Origin: Arthrobacter antioxidans
GTDB taxonomy: Bacteria > Actinomycetota > Actinomycetes > Actinomycetales > Micrococcaceae
Reading direction: 5' to 3'
Length of the DNA stretch: 64,000 nucleotides
NCBI RefSeq assembly: GCF_023100725.1
Contig: NZ_CP095501.1
Coordinates: 3,472,001 to 3,536,000 of the forward strand
Part shown: positions 25,634 through 34,545 of the stretch, piece by piece
Layout of the letters: every line of letters starts with the position of its first letter
How positions within the stretch are numbered: position 1 is the stretch's first letter
The notes under the pieces: model-generated
Seen by the model: the letters and a program-made list of their open reading frames with translations, nothing else
What the model was told of the DNA's origin: nothing
Database searches by the model: none
Program-made: the position numbers and the translations under genes

Positions 25634-27547
25634 ATGCCGCACCAGCTTTCTGTGTCAGCGCAGACGGAGCAGCCTGCTCCCCTGACCGACCGCCCGGCCG
25701 AGGCGGCCTCCACCGCACGCAGGTCCCTGGCCTACGGGATCGACGCGGCGCTCGTCGTCGTGCCCGCGGCCGCCGCGGTCTGGTGGACGGCAGCGCACTC
25801 CTTCTCCCCGCGTCCCCTGTTCGGCTGGATGACGCTGGGGGCGATCCTGCTCGTGGCGGTGCTGGTGCTGTTCGTCTACGCCGCGCAGAACGCGGGCACC
25901 GGCCAGACCCTCGGCAAGCGCCTGGCCGGCATCCGGGTGCTGCGGGCGGAGGACCTCACCACCACGGACTACTCCGATGCCCTGTCCCGAGGGTTCTCCT
26001 ACCTGCTGGGCGTCCTGGGGCTGGGCATCGCCCCCATCGTCGCGGCCGTCCGCCGCACTGCCCGCCGCGGCGCCGGGGTCGAGGACTGGACGGTCTGGCC
26101 GCACCGGCTGGACGGCTCCCGCGTCATCGATGTCCGGCACGGCCCGGACCCCCTGAAGCCTGCCGAAGAGACGTTCGCGCTGTACCCCGAGGAGTGGATC
26201 GCCGACGACGAGGCCGCCACGGTGTCCGTCTCCCCCCTGCCCGCACCGGCCTGGTCCCCCGCCCATCGGGACACCGCGGAGCCCGACGCCGTGACACACC
26301 CCGCGGCAGACGCCACACCGAGGACCACTCCCGACTCGTCCGCCGAGCGCCGCAGGTCGGAGACCACAAGGCTGCGCTGGGCGCTCGCAGCACGGGCGCT
26401 CATCACCACGACCTCCATCGTGGGCCTGCTCGGTGCGCTCGTCGCCACCGGCCACCTGCTGCAGCCGGCTCCGCCCAGGCCCGCCGACGAGCGGGAGGTC
26501 CTGGCGGGAACCATCGGGAACGCGCTCCCGGTGACCGGCTACTCGGGTACCGGCTTCCCGGACTACGCCACGACGGCGGACTGGAGCATCCCGGTCCCGG
26601 CGTCGGCCACCACCGTGGCCACCCGGGCACACATCTACACCCTGGACGACCGCACCCTGACGGCGTTCGACGCCCTCACCGGCACCGTGGCGGCCACGCT
26701 GCCGCTGACCTCCAGCGTGGACGTCGCGGCCGAAACCCAGTACGACGGCGCCCCGGGCCTCTTCTGGTCCGTGGGCGACACGGCCTACGGCTGGTCCCCC
26801 GAGCGCGGCAGCGAGGCGTTCTCCGCGGAGATCCCGGCGGGGGCCACGCCCTATGCCGCCGGCGCCGAGCTGCTGTTCGTCTCGGCACCCGACGACGACG
26901 GCAACTACGCCGCCTGGCGATTCGGGCCGTCGGGCTTCGCCGCCATGACCGTGCCGCAGGGATTCGTGCCCGGCGCACTGACCGGGGAGACGCTGGTGAG
27001 CACGAACGCCGGCGGGGAGGTCACGGTCACCGGAGCGGACGGCAGCGAGGTGACCTCCTATCCCCTGCAGGCGCCGACGGGCAATGTCTCCTTCGGACGC
27101 ACCGTCGCGGTGGGTCACAACACCATCGCCGCGGTGTGGTCGCCGTTCCCCGACAGCTCCAGCCCCTCCACCCCGGTGACGGTCGCCACGTACGCGGCGG
27201 ACACGGGGACGCTCAAGTCCTTCATCACCACGACGTTCGAGCGCACCGACAGCGCGCCATCGTGGTTGTGGGGAGGGGATGGCACCTGGGCCTCGTACGC
27301 GGGCTTCGCCTTCGAGGTGGGCTCGGGCCGCGCCGTCGTCGATCTTGCGGCGCAGGGCGTCGAAGCCACCACGGTGGTGGGCGCCGGCGTCCTCGGGCAG
27401 GGCCCGCAGGGCAACACGTACGCGACGGGCTCGGACGCGTGGGCCATTTCCGGGGTGGTGCCGCTGATCGTGGACGAATCCGGCGCAGTAGTGAAGACCA
27501 GCAGGGCGACGGTCGAGAAGTACTCGGCACGTCAGGACGATCGCTAG
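25634..27547 (+). CDS. RDD family membrane protein with extracytoplasmic beta-propeller-like domain
   Basis: The 637-aa protein has an RDD module, RRSLAYGIDAALVVVPAAAA plus AGTGQTLGKRLAGIRVLRAE, with three helices in residues 35-140. A cytoplasmic Pro/Asp-rich linker follows, then a fourth helix near 255-277. About 350 extracytoplasmic residues have repeated beta blades (HIYTLDDRTLTAFDALTGTV) resembling PQQ/WD-type propellers. RDD proteins often accompany type VII loci. The TTG at 25565 would overlap the previous gene, so I prefer ATG 25634. It probably forms part of the secretion apparatus or a receptor at the membrane. Confidence 0.82.
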   Translation: MPHQLSVSAQTEQPAPLTDRPAEAASTARRSLAYGIDAALVVVPAAAAVWWTAAHSFSPRPLFGWMTLGAILLVAVLVLFVYAAQNAGTGQTLGKRLAGIRVLRAEDLTTTDYSDALSRGFSYLLGVLGLGIAPIVAAVRRTARRGAGVEDWTVWPHRLDGSRVIDVRHGPDPLKPAEETFALYPEEWIADDEAATVSVSPLPAPAWSPAHRDTAEPDAVTHPAADATPRTTPDSSAERRRSETTRLRWALAARALITTTSIVGLLGALVATGHLLQPAPPRPADEREVLAGTIGNALPVTGYSGTGFPDYATTADWSIPVPASATTVATRAHIYTLDDRTLTAFDALTGTVAATLPLTSSVDVAAETQYDGAPGLFWSVGDTAYGWSPERGSEAFSAEIPAGATPYAAGAELLFVSAPDDDGNYAAWRFGPSGFAAMTVPQGFVPGALTGETLVSTNAGGEVTVTGADGSEVTSYPLQAPTGNVSFGRTVAVGHNTIAAVWSPFPDSSSPSTPVTVATYAADTGTLKSFITTTFERTDSAPSWLWGGDGTWASYAGFAFEVGSGRAVVDLAAQGVEATTVVGAGVLGQGPQGNTYATGSDAWAISGVVPLIVDESGAVVKTSRATVEKYSARQDDR

Positions 27548-27569
27548 AGATCGAAGGAGATTACACCCG

Positions 27570-29474
27570 GTGAGCAACTCCCCCTACCGCCGCACGGCCC
27601 TCATGGCCGGCACCCTGGTCCTCGCGGCTGCGCTCGGCGCCGTGGGACCGGCCGCGTGGGCGACCACCGCTCCCGGTCCGGTCCCCGACCCGACGGCGAC
27701 GGCCCCGGCTACGGCTACGGCTACGGCTACGACAGAACGCGCGACCGGCTCGGTGACCGATCGGGACGCGGATGGGGACCTGCCACTACTTGGCGGTATC
27801 CCCGACCTGCTTCCGAGTCCCGAGGCCTCGCCGAGCGCTTCGCCGTCGCCTGGCTCAACGACGGACCCACGACCGACGTCGTCGCCCTCGGCCACCCCGA
27901 CTGTCACCCCTTCGCAGCCCTCCGCCGAGCCGACGGAGACCGCAGATCCCGTCGAGCTGCCGCCGCTGGACGTCGAGACCCGCGAGCGGTCCGTCCGCCC
28001 TGGGCGAGCAGTCCATGCCACGGCGAAGACAGTCCCTGAGGGCTTCTCCATCGCTGCGGAGGTCGTGCGGACGGCACCGGCCGACGGCGGTCCGGATCCC
28101 TTGCCGTGCGATGCTGTCGCGGCGAAGACCGAAGGGCACGTCGCGGTGACGTGCGATATCCCTGCCGACTGGGACTGGGGAACGTACGTGGTCCGCGTGC
28201 GCCTCCTCGACCAGGACGGCGAGCCTGCGCTCGACAAGGACGGCAACGCCGTCGAGGCGGATTCGGACCTGGTCTTCGTCATCGGCTCGGAGACCTACTC
28301 GCCCGGCATCGAGCTCGCGTCTCCGGCGGTGGAGGCCGGCAAGATGGTGCAGCTGACCGGATCGGGTTTCGCACCCAAGACGCAGGTCCTGGTGTACGGG
28401 CCCACCGCGGAGGGGACGGCGGAACAGCGCGAGGACGTGTTCTTCTCGAGCTCGACCGACGAACAAGCCATCGACGACACCGCGCGTTCACTGACCGTGG
28501 AAACGGATAAGAAGGGCGGGTTCACCGCCTTCGTCGGCACGAGCCCCTACGCGGCCCCCGAGAGCCTGCTGGTCGCCGCGCAGGACACGACGACGGACGT
28601 CGTCGTCACCGATCGCCTCACCCTCCTCGGTGCGGAGCGGGCCTCCCTCCGCCCGGAGACGCTGACGTCCACGGCGGGCGCCGAAGCAACCGTCGAGGTC
28701 TCCGGCGCTGCCTTCGCGCCCCACTTCAAGAGATATCCGCTCGAGGTGCGCCTGGTGGGCTATGGCAGTGCATCGGGGGCCGTTGCCACCGGGACAGCGG
28801 AGGTGAAGGACGGCGTGTTCTCGGCCGCGTCTCTGACCCTGCAGCCCGACACGCCCGTCGGCGTCTACTACATCGAGGCCCTCGCCCCCACCGGTGACGA
28901 TCTGCCGGAGTCCGTCCGCGGTCGGGTCCTGGCCCGCGCGCCGTTCGCCGTCCTGCCCGCGGTGGGTGCCGGCAGCCCCACGGATCCGCCTGGAGACCCG
29001 GATGCGACACCCGACGGGACCGAGCCGGCCACACCTGCTGCGCCGGTCGCCCCACCGGTGTCGCTCGAGCGGATTCCTGCGGAACGGGCGCCTGAGCGCG
29101 CGGTCCCGACGGAGCGACCGAGCGCGCCGGCTGCACGGCAGCTGCCACTGCAGCAGAACCCCGCGTGGCTGCAGACAACGGCGGTCCGGGCCGACGATCC
29201 ACTGCTGGAGTCGGGGAAGAACGAGGAGCTGAAATCGTCAGTCCTCCGGGAGCTGGGCGGCAAGGCGCTCAAGAGCGGCGTGGAGGCGGAGAGCGGGGAG
29301 ACGTCCGCGAGTGGCGAGGCGTCCGAGGATACGGCCCTGGCCGGCGAGGACGGTCCGTCGGCGGTGCCGGCGAGTGAGGATCGGCCTGTGTGGCCCTTCG
29401 TCCTGTTCGGGGCCGTCGTCCTGATCGGGCTCTGCGTCGGCCTCGTCGTGGTGCAGTCGGTTCGGAAAAGGTAG
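27570..29474 (+). CDS. Membrane-anchored surface protein with Thr/Pro-rich linker and Ig-like repeats
   Basis: The 634-aa exported protein starts at GTG 27570 after GAAGGAG. The parts in order are a signal peptide (1-31), a Pro/Thr/Ser-rich segment (32-125) that includes a GGCTAC hexamer microrepeat coding (AT)n near 27710-27730, and beta-rich domains. Two of these, around GIELASPAVEAGKMVQLTGS and TLTSTAGAEATVEVSGAAFA, resemble the IPT/Ig fold. A second low-complexity stretch follows (455-510), then a C-terminal helix (WPFVLFGAVVLIGLCVGLVV) with the tail RKR. No enzyme motif is seen. It lies 22 bp after the RDD gene and is probably an accessory surface component of the type VII locus. Confidence 0.75.
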   Translation: MSNSPYRRTALMAGTLVLAAALGAVGPAAWATTAPGPVPDPTATAPATATATATTERATGSVTDRDADGDLPLLGGIPDLLPSPEASPSASPSPGSTTDPRPTSSPSATPTVTPSQPSAEPTETADPVELPPLDVETRERSVRPGRAVHATAKTVPEGFSIAAEVVRTAPADGGPDPLPCDAVAAKTEGHVAVTCDIPADWDWGTYVVRVRLLDQDGEPALDKDGNAVEADSDLVFVIGSETYSPGIELASPAVEAGKMVQLTGSGFAPKTQVLVYGPTAEGTAEQREDVFFSSSTDEQAIDDTARSLTVETDKKGGFTAFVGTSPYAAPESLLVAAQDTTTDVVVTDRLTLLGAERASLRPETLTSTAGAEATVEVSGAAFAPHFKRYPLEVRLVGYGSASGAVATGTAEVKDGVFSAASLTLQPDTPVGVYYIEALAPTGDDLPESVRGRVLARAPFAVLPAVGAGSPTDPPGDPDATPDGTEPATPAAPVAPPVSLERIPAERAPERAVPTERPSAPAARQLPLQQNPAWLQTTAVRADDPLLESGKNEELKSSVLRELGGKALKSGVEAESGETSASGEASEDTALAGEDGPSAVPASEDRPVWPFVLFGAVVLIGLCVGLVVVQSVRKR

Positions 29475-29501
29475 CGGTCAGGAAGATGATGGGGGATTCG
29501 C

Positions 29502-29762
29502 GTGGCTGATGTCGAGATCGATTACACAGTACTGCAGACGGTGATCGACGCGTTCACGGAGGTGGAGAGGGTGCTCTCGGACGCCGCGGGGCAGGCTGTA
29601 CCCAGTGTGGACAGTGAGGATCCGGTGGCGGCGGACGCCGCGCCTGCGGCAGCAGCAGCGGCGACAGCACTGCTGCGGGCAGGGGCCCATTCGTGCGGTC
29701 ACGGTCGGGCCGGGGCGCAGGCCGCCTATGACGGCTTCAAACACGCGGACGGGGCGAACTGA
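29502..29762 (+). CDS. WXG100-like small partner protein of the hydrolase
   Basis: The 86-aa, Ala-rich helical protein starts at GTG 29502 with GGGGG upstream. Two helices, VLQTVIDAFTEVERVLSDAA and the Ala-rich AADAAPAAAAAATALLRAGA, end in AAYDGFKHADGAN. Size and place match the small WXG100/DUF-type partners encoded before large type VII effectors, but WxG is absent. Its stop overlaps the hydrolase start as TGATG, indicating coupled synthesis and probable 1:1 pairing. Confidence 0.7.
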   Translation: MADVEIDYTVLQTVIDAFTEVERVLSDAAGQAVPSVDSEDPVAADAAPAAAAAATALLRAGAHSCGHGRAGAQAAYDGFKHADGAN

Positions 29763-31816
29763 TGCGGCCCACCGACTGGTTCCCGCTGACCGGGGGCGAC
29801 CCTGCGCCGGGCAACCCTGCGGCATGGCAACAGTTGGTGCGCTTCCTGCTCTCGCGGCGCGACGAGCTGAACGACCAGGCGCACAAGTTGGGCAGCCATC
29901 TGCCGGTCGAAGGATCCGGGAACCGTATCGAGAATCTGCGGGCGATGCTCGCCGGCACCCAGATCTTCGCCTCCCGGCTCGCGGAGCAGTTCGATACTGC
30001 CGCTGAGACCTTCCACTCGTGGCGCAACACCCTGGACGGACTCCAGGTGCAGTCCGCAGCAGCGCTGAGTCGCGCGCAGGCCGCGCAGGAGGACCTCGAA
30101 TCCGCTCGGGCGAGCATCACCGCACTGGAGGAGGAGGCTGCCCGCGATTCCTCCTGGGACCCGCTGATCGGGCTGGAGCTCGACGGGATGCTGTGGATCG
30201 ACGGCCACAGGGACGCCGCCGTCGCCGCCGAAAAAGTCATCGCTGAGCAGCAACAATTCGTCGACCAACTCCGGGTGGAGTACAGGGACAAGGCGGCAGC
30301 GATGAATACCACTGCCATCTTCAGGGATCTCGATGCACTCGATGTCACGATGTATTCTTCGGCCTCGGCTGCGGCGCAGGCCATCACCAATTCCGACGTG
30401 GACCTCAGCGTCCTCGAAGCGTCGTTCCGCAGCGCCCAGTACGGCACCGCGGAGTACAAGGAGCTTCTCGACAATCTGTCCCTGATGACTCCAGCCCAGC
30501 TATCGACCTTCTTCCTGATGCACCCCGCCCTCGTCAGCTACCCCGTCCCGGTCTCCGCTGACACGATCGCCAACACGGCGGCGGCGAAGAACTGGTGGGC
30601 AGCTCTCAGCCTGGATCAGCAGGCAGCGCTGATCCAGTTCGCGCCCGGCATGATCGGCAACACGGAGGGCGTCACGTACGGCGCACGCGACGAAGCAAAC
30701 CGCATCCTCCTTGCCAACGCCCTGGTGGCTCCGACCACACCGGAGCACGTCAGGACTGCGCTGAGAAGCCTGGATGACGCGGCACACGCTACGAACAACA
30801 AATCAGCGGAACGTTACATCATGAGCCTTGACCTTTCCGGCTACCGCAAGCGGGACAAGTACGACACCGACACGAACCCACGTGACGACGTCCTCGCAGC
30901 CGTCGCAATCGGGAACGTCGACACAGCCACCGCCGTATCGATCCTCACGCCCGGCATGAACAACGACGTCGCTGGCAGCATGAGCGATCTGACCACTGCA
31001 GCGCAGAAGCTTCACGATCAACAAGGCGCCATGTACCTGAACGCCGGAGAGCAAGCCGATCAGCATGCGATGGTCGCGTGGATGGGGTACGAAACCCCGC
31101 CGCCGAGCCTTACCGCTGGTGAATCGGTACTGGGGGATCACCTTGCACGGCAGGGCGGCGACCGACTGGCGAGGACCGCCGACGGCCTGAACATCACCCG
31201 AAACTATCGCTCGACATTGAACCTTGTTGGTCATTCCTATGGCACCACCACTACCGGCGAGGCACTGCGGATCATGGAGACCAAGGCCGACACAGTGACC
31301 CTGCTGGCGTCTGCGGGAGTTACGGAGGGGACCGTCGACCAGGCGAATGACGGTTCTGGCCTCGCTGTCGAATCCGATTCCGCCGGTAATCCGAACATTT
31401 TCTATACCCAGGCCAGCAGCGACAACGTCGCAGGACTGGGCGTTTTCGGCAGCGGGCGAGATATTCCTGATGACATCGATGGTTCCACCGAGTTCTCCGC
31501 CGGCGGAGGTTACGACACGTTCGGCAATTACTACGGGGATACCGATGCGCACGACCTGTACGGGGATGACGAATCTCCTGTCCAGGGATACCTGTCCAGC
31601 GGCACATCAAGCCTGTACTACGCTGCCCTGACGAGCACCGGCCACGGCGAGTCGATGGGACAACTGGTGCCGACCATGGTCGAGTGGAAGACGACTTACA
31701 GAGGTGACGTGTACTCGGTTCCGCGCGAGCACCCTGTTACCCCAGCACAAATGAGAGAAGCGTACGACTACACCGATGAAGAGTGGAAGCAATTGAGCAA
31801 CGGCGAAACCCGATGA
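29762..31816 (+). CDS. Alpha/beta hydrolase (DUF1023-type) with helical N-terminus, predicted type VII-linked effector
   Basis: The 684-aa protein has about 250 residues of long amphipathic helices at the N-terminus (ALSRAQAAQEDLESARASIT, AVAAEKVIAEQQQFVDQLRV). The C-terminal alpha/beta hydrolase carries the nucleophile elbow NLVGHSYGTTTTG (Ser492) and a likely His628 in STGHGES. This is the DUF1023 pattern seen in actinobacteria with WXG-type partners. There is no Sec signal, which fits type VII export. Codon bias weakens after about 30500, which suggests separate ancestry of the 3' part. The gene is coupled to the small protein before it and overlaps the lipoprotein after it (ATGA). Confidence 0.82.
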   Translation: MRPTDWFPLTGGDPAPGNPAAWQQLVRFLLSRRDELNDQAHKLGSHLPVEGSGNRIENLRAMLAGTQIFASRLAEQFDTAAETFHSWRNTLDGLQVQSAAALSRAQAAQEDLESARASITALEEEAARDSSWDPLIGLELDGMLWIDGHRDAAVAAEKVIAEQQQFVDQLRVEYRDKAAAMNTTAIFRDLDALDVTMYSSASAAAQAITNSDVDLSVLEASFRSAQYGTAEYKELLDNLSLMTPAQLSTFFLMHPALVSYPVPVSADTIANTAAAKNWWAALSLDQQAALIQFAPGMIGNTEGVTYGARDEANRILLANALVAPTTPEHVRTALRSLDDAAHATNNKSAERYIMSLDLSGYRKRDKYDTDTNPRDDVLAAVAIGNVDTATAVSILTPGMNNDVAGSMSDLTTAAQKLHDQQGAMYLNAGEQADQHAMVAWMGYETPPPSLTAGESVLGDHLARQGGDRLARTADGLNITRNYRSTLNLVGHSYGTTTTGEALRIMETKADTVTLLASAGVTEGTVDQANDGSGLAVESDSAGNPNIFYTQASSDNVAGLGVFGSGRDIPDDIDGSTEFSAGGGYDTFGNYYGDTDAHDLYGDDESPVQGYLSSGTSSLYYAALTSTGHGESMGQLVPTMVEWKTTYRGDVYSVPREHPVTPAQMREAYDYTDEEWKQLSNGETR

Positions 31817-32427
31817 CCCGAGCACTACCCACATGGCCGCGCAGTCGGTCGTTCACACCATTAGCAGCGCTGCTTGCGTGCTGCCTGAGCCTCACAGGAT
31901 GCGCCATGACTGACGCAAGTAACGGGACCGACACGAACAACTCCCAGCGTCCTACGGGCGAGGAGGACGCGACAGTGGTCTTCGATGACTTCTACGGGGC
32001 GATCAATGGCACCATGGACGCCACCGGCAAGACCGGGTACACAACGCAGGCCGGCGGACCGTTCCCCGACGGCGGCGACACCCTGCAGGACTTCATGCCT
32101 GGATCTCGATGCTCCGACTCCATCTATCGGGAACTGGACACCAGATACATCGGCTTGGTTGTGTCGACGCACGGTCCGGGACAGGGCTACACCGACTATG
32201 ACGAACCGCTGGCCAAGGTCGCCGCGTACTGGGAGTCCCAGGGCTGGGAGCCGAGAAACTCCGGCGGTACCGGTGGGAACATGAAGGCCATCCAGACAAC
32301 CACCTCCCACGGCACCCTTCTGGTCTATACGGCGGGCGCCGGAGGCGATTTCATCACGGCCGAATCTCCGTGCCTGCATGGCTTCAATCAGGACTACGAC
32401 CCCGACTACTCGCCGCCCCCGCAGTAA
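31813..32427 (+). CDS. Lipoprotein coupled to the hydrolase; possible cognate partner
   Basis: The 204-aa protein has a lipoprotein signal ending LSLTGC (Cys30), so it is anchored outside the membrane. The mature part is mixed alpha/beta (VVFDDFYGAINGTMDATGKT, LAKVAAYWESQGWEPRNS) with three further Cys residues. No catalytic motif is evident. ATG 31813 overlaps the hydrolase stop, and the longer start at 31783 was rejected. Tight coupling and surface location would suit a protein that binds or neutralises the hydrolase, but this is inference only. Confidence 0.78.
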   Translation: MTRALPTWPRSRSFTPLAALLACCLSLTGCAMTDASNGTDTNNSQRPTGEEDATVVFDDFYGAINGTMDATGKTGYTTQAGGPFPDGGDTLQDFMPGSRCSDSIYRELDTRYIGLVVSTHGPGQGYTDYDEPLAKVAAYWESQGWEPRNSGGTGGNMKAIQTTTSHGTLLVYTAGAGGDFITAESPCLHGFNQDYDPDYSPPPQ

Positions 32428-32507
32428 GCGTGGGCCCAGCAGTGGTGTCCGACGTCCCATAAGGGTTGACGATCGGCACCGAACTCTCCTTCATCAGGAA
32501 GCAGCAT

Positions 32508-32906
32508 ATGAACAATCCGACCCCGCCAGTACAACCCGCGGACCACGAGGGTGGGCGGCTTGTGACCGCCACGAGGAAATCACCATCAGGACCTGTCATG
32601 GCGCTCAAGTGGGTGTTGTTCCTGGCGATCCTGGCCTCGCTCGCACTGGTCGGTCTGGGCTGGTTGCAGGATTCGGGCAGGGTGCATGTCCTATCCGGGA
32701 CAGCGGATGGGATGGCGTATGTGGCCGTCCTCGTCGTGTTGCTCCTCGGGACGACCGTCTTCACGCTCGCGTACCTCCTGACCGTCATTTTCACGCGGCG
32801 CCGGTATGTTCACCGTGGCATCGTGCACTACACGGCACTGGTGCTCGGCCTCCTCCTCTCCGTCTATGTGGTGGCGGGGTGGGCATTCCTCTGGTTCGTG
32901 GAGTGA
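32508..32906 (+). CDS. Small membrane protein, first of a tandem pair
   Basis: The 132-aa protein begins MNNPTPPVQPADHEGGRLVT and has three hydrophobic segments (WVLFLAILASLALVGLGWL, AVLVVLLLGTTVFTLAYLLT, LVLGLLLSVYVVAGWAFLW). The basic motif FTRRRYVHRGIVHYTAL lies before the last helix. CAGGAAGCAG precedes the ATG. It is about 60% identical by eye to the next gene, including the leader bases, so the pair arose by tandem duplication. Function unknown. It lies downstream of the hydrolase/lipoprotein pair. Confidence 0.75.
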   Translation: MNNPTPPVQPADHEGGRLVTATRKSPSGPVMALKWVLFLAILASLALVGLGWLQDSGRVHVLSGTADGMAYVAVLVVLLLGTTVFTLAYLLTVIFTRRRYVHRGIVHYTALVLGLLLSVYVVAGWAFLWFVE

Positions 32907-33063
32907 TGAGGAATCCGGCGCGTTCCGAGTTCGAGGATCAAAGACGAGCGGCGATGCGCGACCTACGAGGGATCCGCTGATCACGAGGGGTATTGCTCAG
33001 GTCCGGCACCTCCTGCGACGACGCCCTCACCGAGAACGAACCCTCCCTGACAGGAAGCAGTGC

Positions 33064-33459
33064 ATGAACGATCCCACCCCGCCAGTTCAGCCCGCCGACC
33101 ACGAGGTGGGCCAGCCCGTGACCCCTACCAGGACGTCACCGCCACCACCCATCACGGCACTCAAGTGGGTGTCCTTCCTGGCGGTACTCGCCCCGCTCGC
33201 GCTGTACGGCCTGTTCACGATCGAGGACCTGGGGTGGGTGAACGTCCTGTCAGCGGAAGGGGAGGGGATGACAGGCTTCATCATTTTCGCCTTGCTGCTC
33301 CTCGGTACGGTGATCTTCACGCTCGCCTACCTCCTGACCGTCATCCTCACGCGTCGCCGGTACGCTCACCGGGGCTTCGTGCACTACACGACGCTGGGGC
33401 TTGGTCTCCTCATCCTGACCTATCAGGTGGTGGGCATGACAGGCCTCATTCCTTCGTGA
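33064..33459 (+). CDS. Small membrane protein, second of a tandem pair
   Basis: The 131-aa paralogue of the preceding gene begins MNDPTPPVQPADHEVGQPVT, with helices WVSFLAVLAPLALYGLF, ALLLLGTVIFTLAYLLTVIL and LGLGLLILTYQVVGMTGLI. The conserved LTRRRYAHRGFVHYTTL motif is retained. The same AGGAAGCAG ribosome site is used, and the longer upstream frame is a shadow. Between the two copies, 157 bp have no gene. Confidence 0.75.
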   Translation: MNDPTPPVQPADHEVGQPVTPTRTSPPPPITALKWVSFLAVLAPLALYGLFTIEDLGWVNVLSAEGEGMTGFIIFALLLLGTVIFTLAYLLTVILTRRRYAHRGFVHYTTLGLGLLILTYQVVGMTGLIPS

Positions 33460-33570
33460 GGCGGCTGACCGGGTAGGGCAAGGGAGACGAAGTCGCGCCC
33501 GAGGTGCCGCGCGGCAGCGGACACGCGAGGACGCACGGCGTCGTCGCTCACGGACCGGCGTGACCTTGAG

Positions 33571-34419
33571 CTAGGCGTTCCAGAGGCCGTAGGAGTCCGC
33601 GAGGGAGGAGATCTTCTGCGCTCGCGCCAGGCGCGGCAGGTAGGAGCCGTCGCCCACCACGGCTCCGGCGGCGTGCTCGCGGAGGAGCTCGGCAGCCCAG
33701 CTGATCTCGGACTCGCTGGGCGACAGCCCGCGGTTGATGGTGTCGGTCGCATCGGTCAGCAGGCACAGCTTGCCCGTCATCCCCATGGAGGCCGTGACCT
33801 TGCAGGCTTCGAGCAGCTCGTCCCCGAGGGCGCCGACGGTGGGGCCGTCGATCGGCCCGGGCAGTTGCCCCACGCGGGAGGCGACCACGAGCTTCGACCG
33901 CGCATAGGCGAGCGCCATCGGGTCATCGGAGGCTCCTGTGTCGCGCCGGAAATCGCCGACGCCGAACGCCAGCCGGAACGTGCCCGGAGCGCTGGCGATC
34001 GCCGTCGCGTTCTCGATGCCGAGCGCCGATTCGATGAGCGCAAGAACGGGCGTGCCCGCCTGCAGGCGCATGGCCGTGTGGGTGACCTGTTCGGGCTTCT
34101 CCGTCATCGCCAGCATGACGCCCCGCAGACCGGGCGCCTTGGACAGGGCGGCCAGGTCGTCGGCCCAGTACTCCGTCTCGATGCCGTTGACCCGCACCCA
34201 CGCCGTCATGCCGGTGGACAGGGCCTCGACCACGCGCTCACGGGCTTCGGCCTTGCCTGGTGCGGGGACGGCGTCCTCCATGTCGAACACCACGGAATCG
34301 GCCTCGGAGGTGAGGGCGGGGATGAAGGTGTCCTCGGACGCCGCGGAGGCCAGCAGCCAGGATCGTGAGAGCTTGGCGGGAAGCGCGGCGGCGCGGCTGT
34401 TTCTGAGGAAGGTGGCCAT
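33571..34419 (-). CDS. HpcH/HpaI aldolase/citrate lyase (CitE-like) family enzyme
   Basis: The 282-aa TIM-barrel enzyme has the CitE-type start SWLLASAASEDTFIPALTSE, the metal-site segment DSVVFDMEDAVPAPGKAEAR, and the substrate loops TAWVRVNGIETEYWADDL and VLALIESALGIENATAIA. It is probably a Mg-dependent lyase or thioesterase acting on a CoA-ester such as malyl- or citramalyl-CoA. A TAGTGT box on this strand (34426-34431) ends six bases before the ATG, so transcription is probably leaderless. It stands alone between small-protein genes and DUF2254. Confidence 0.85.
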   Translation of the reverse strand: MATFLRNSRAAALPAKLSRSWLLASAASEDTFIPALTSEADSVVFDMEDAVPAPGKAEARERVVEALSTGMTAWVRVNGIETEYWADDLAALSKAPGLRGVMLAMTEKPEQVTHTAMRLQAGTPVLALIESALGIENATAIASAPGTFRLAFGVGDFRRDTGASDDPMALAYARSKLVVASRVGQLPGPIDGPTVGALGDELLEACKVTASMGMTGKLCLLTDATDTINRGLSPSESEISWAAELLREHAAGAVVGDGSYLPRLARAQKISSLADSYGLWNA

Positions 34420-34545
34420 GCTCAAACACTACTGAGGATCACTCCGTGTTATCCAACGAACATCACGGCATGGCGTGAACACTACGACCAAAACCGTGCG
34501 GACGGGCCGGCGCTGGGCACGGGAACCTCCCGCGGAGGCTCTCGC

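Noticed and set aside
34240..34420. Linking the CitE-like lyase to the MHS transporter as one citrate operon
   Set aside because: They lie on opposite strands with DUF2254 between and separate promoters; no shared regulation is visible.
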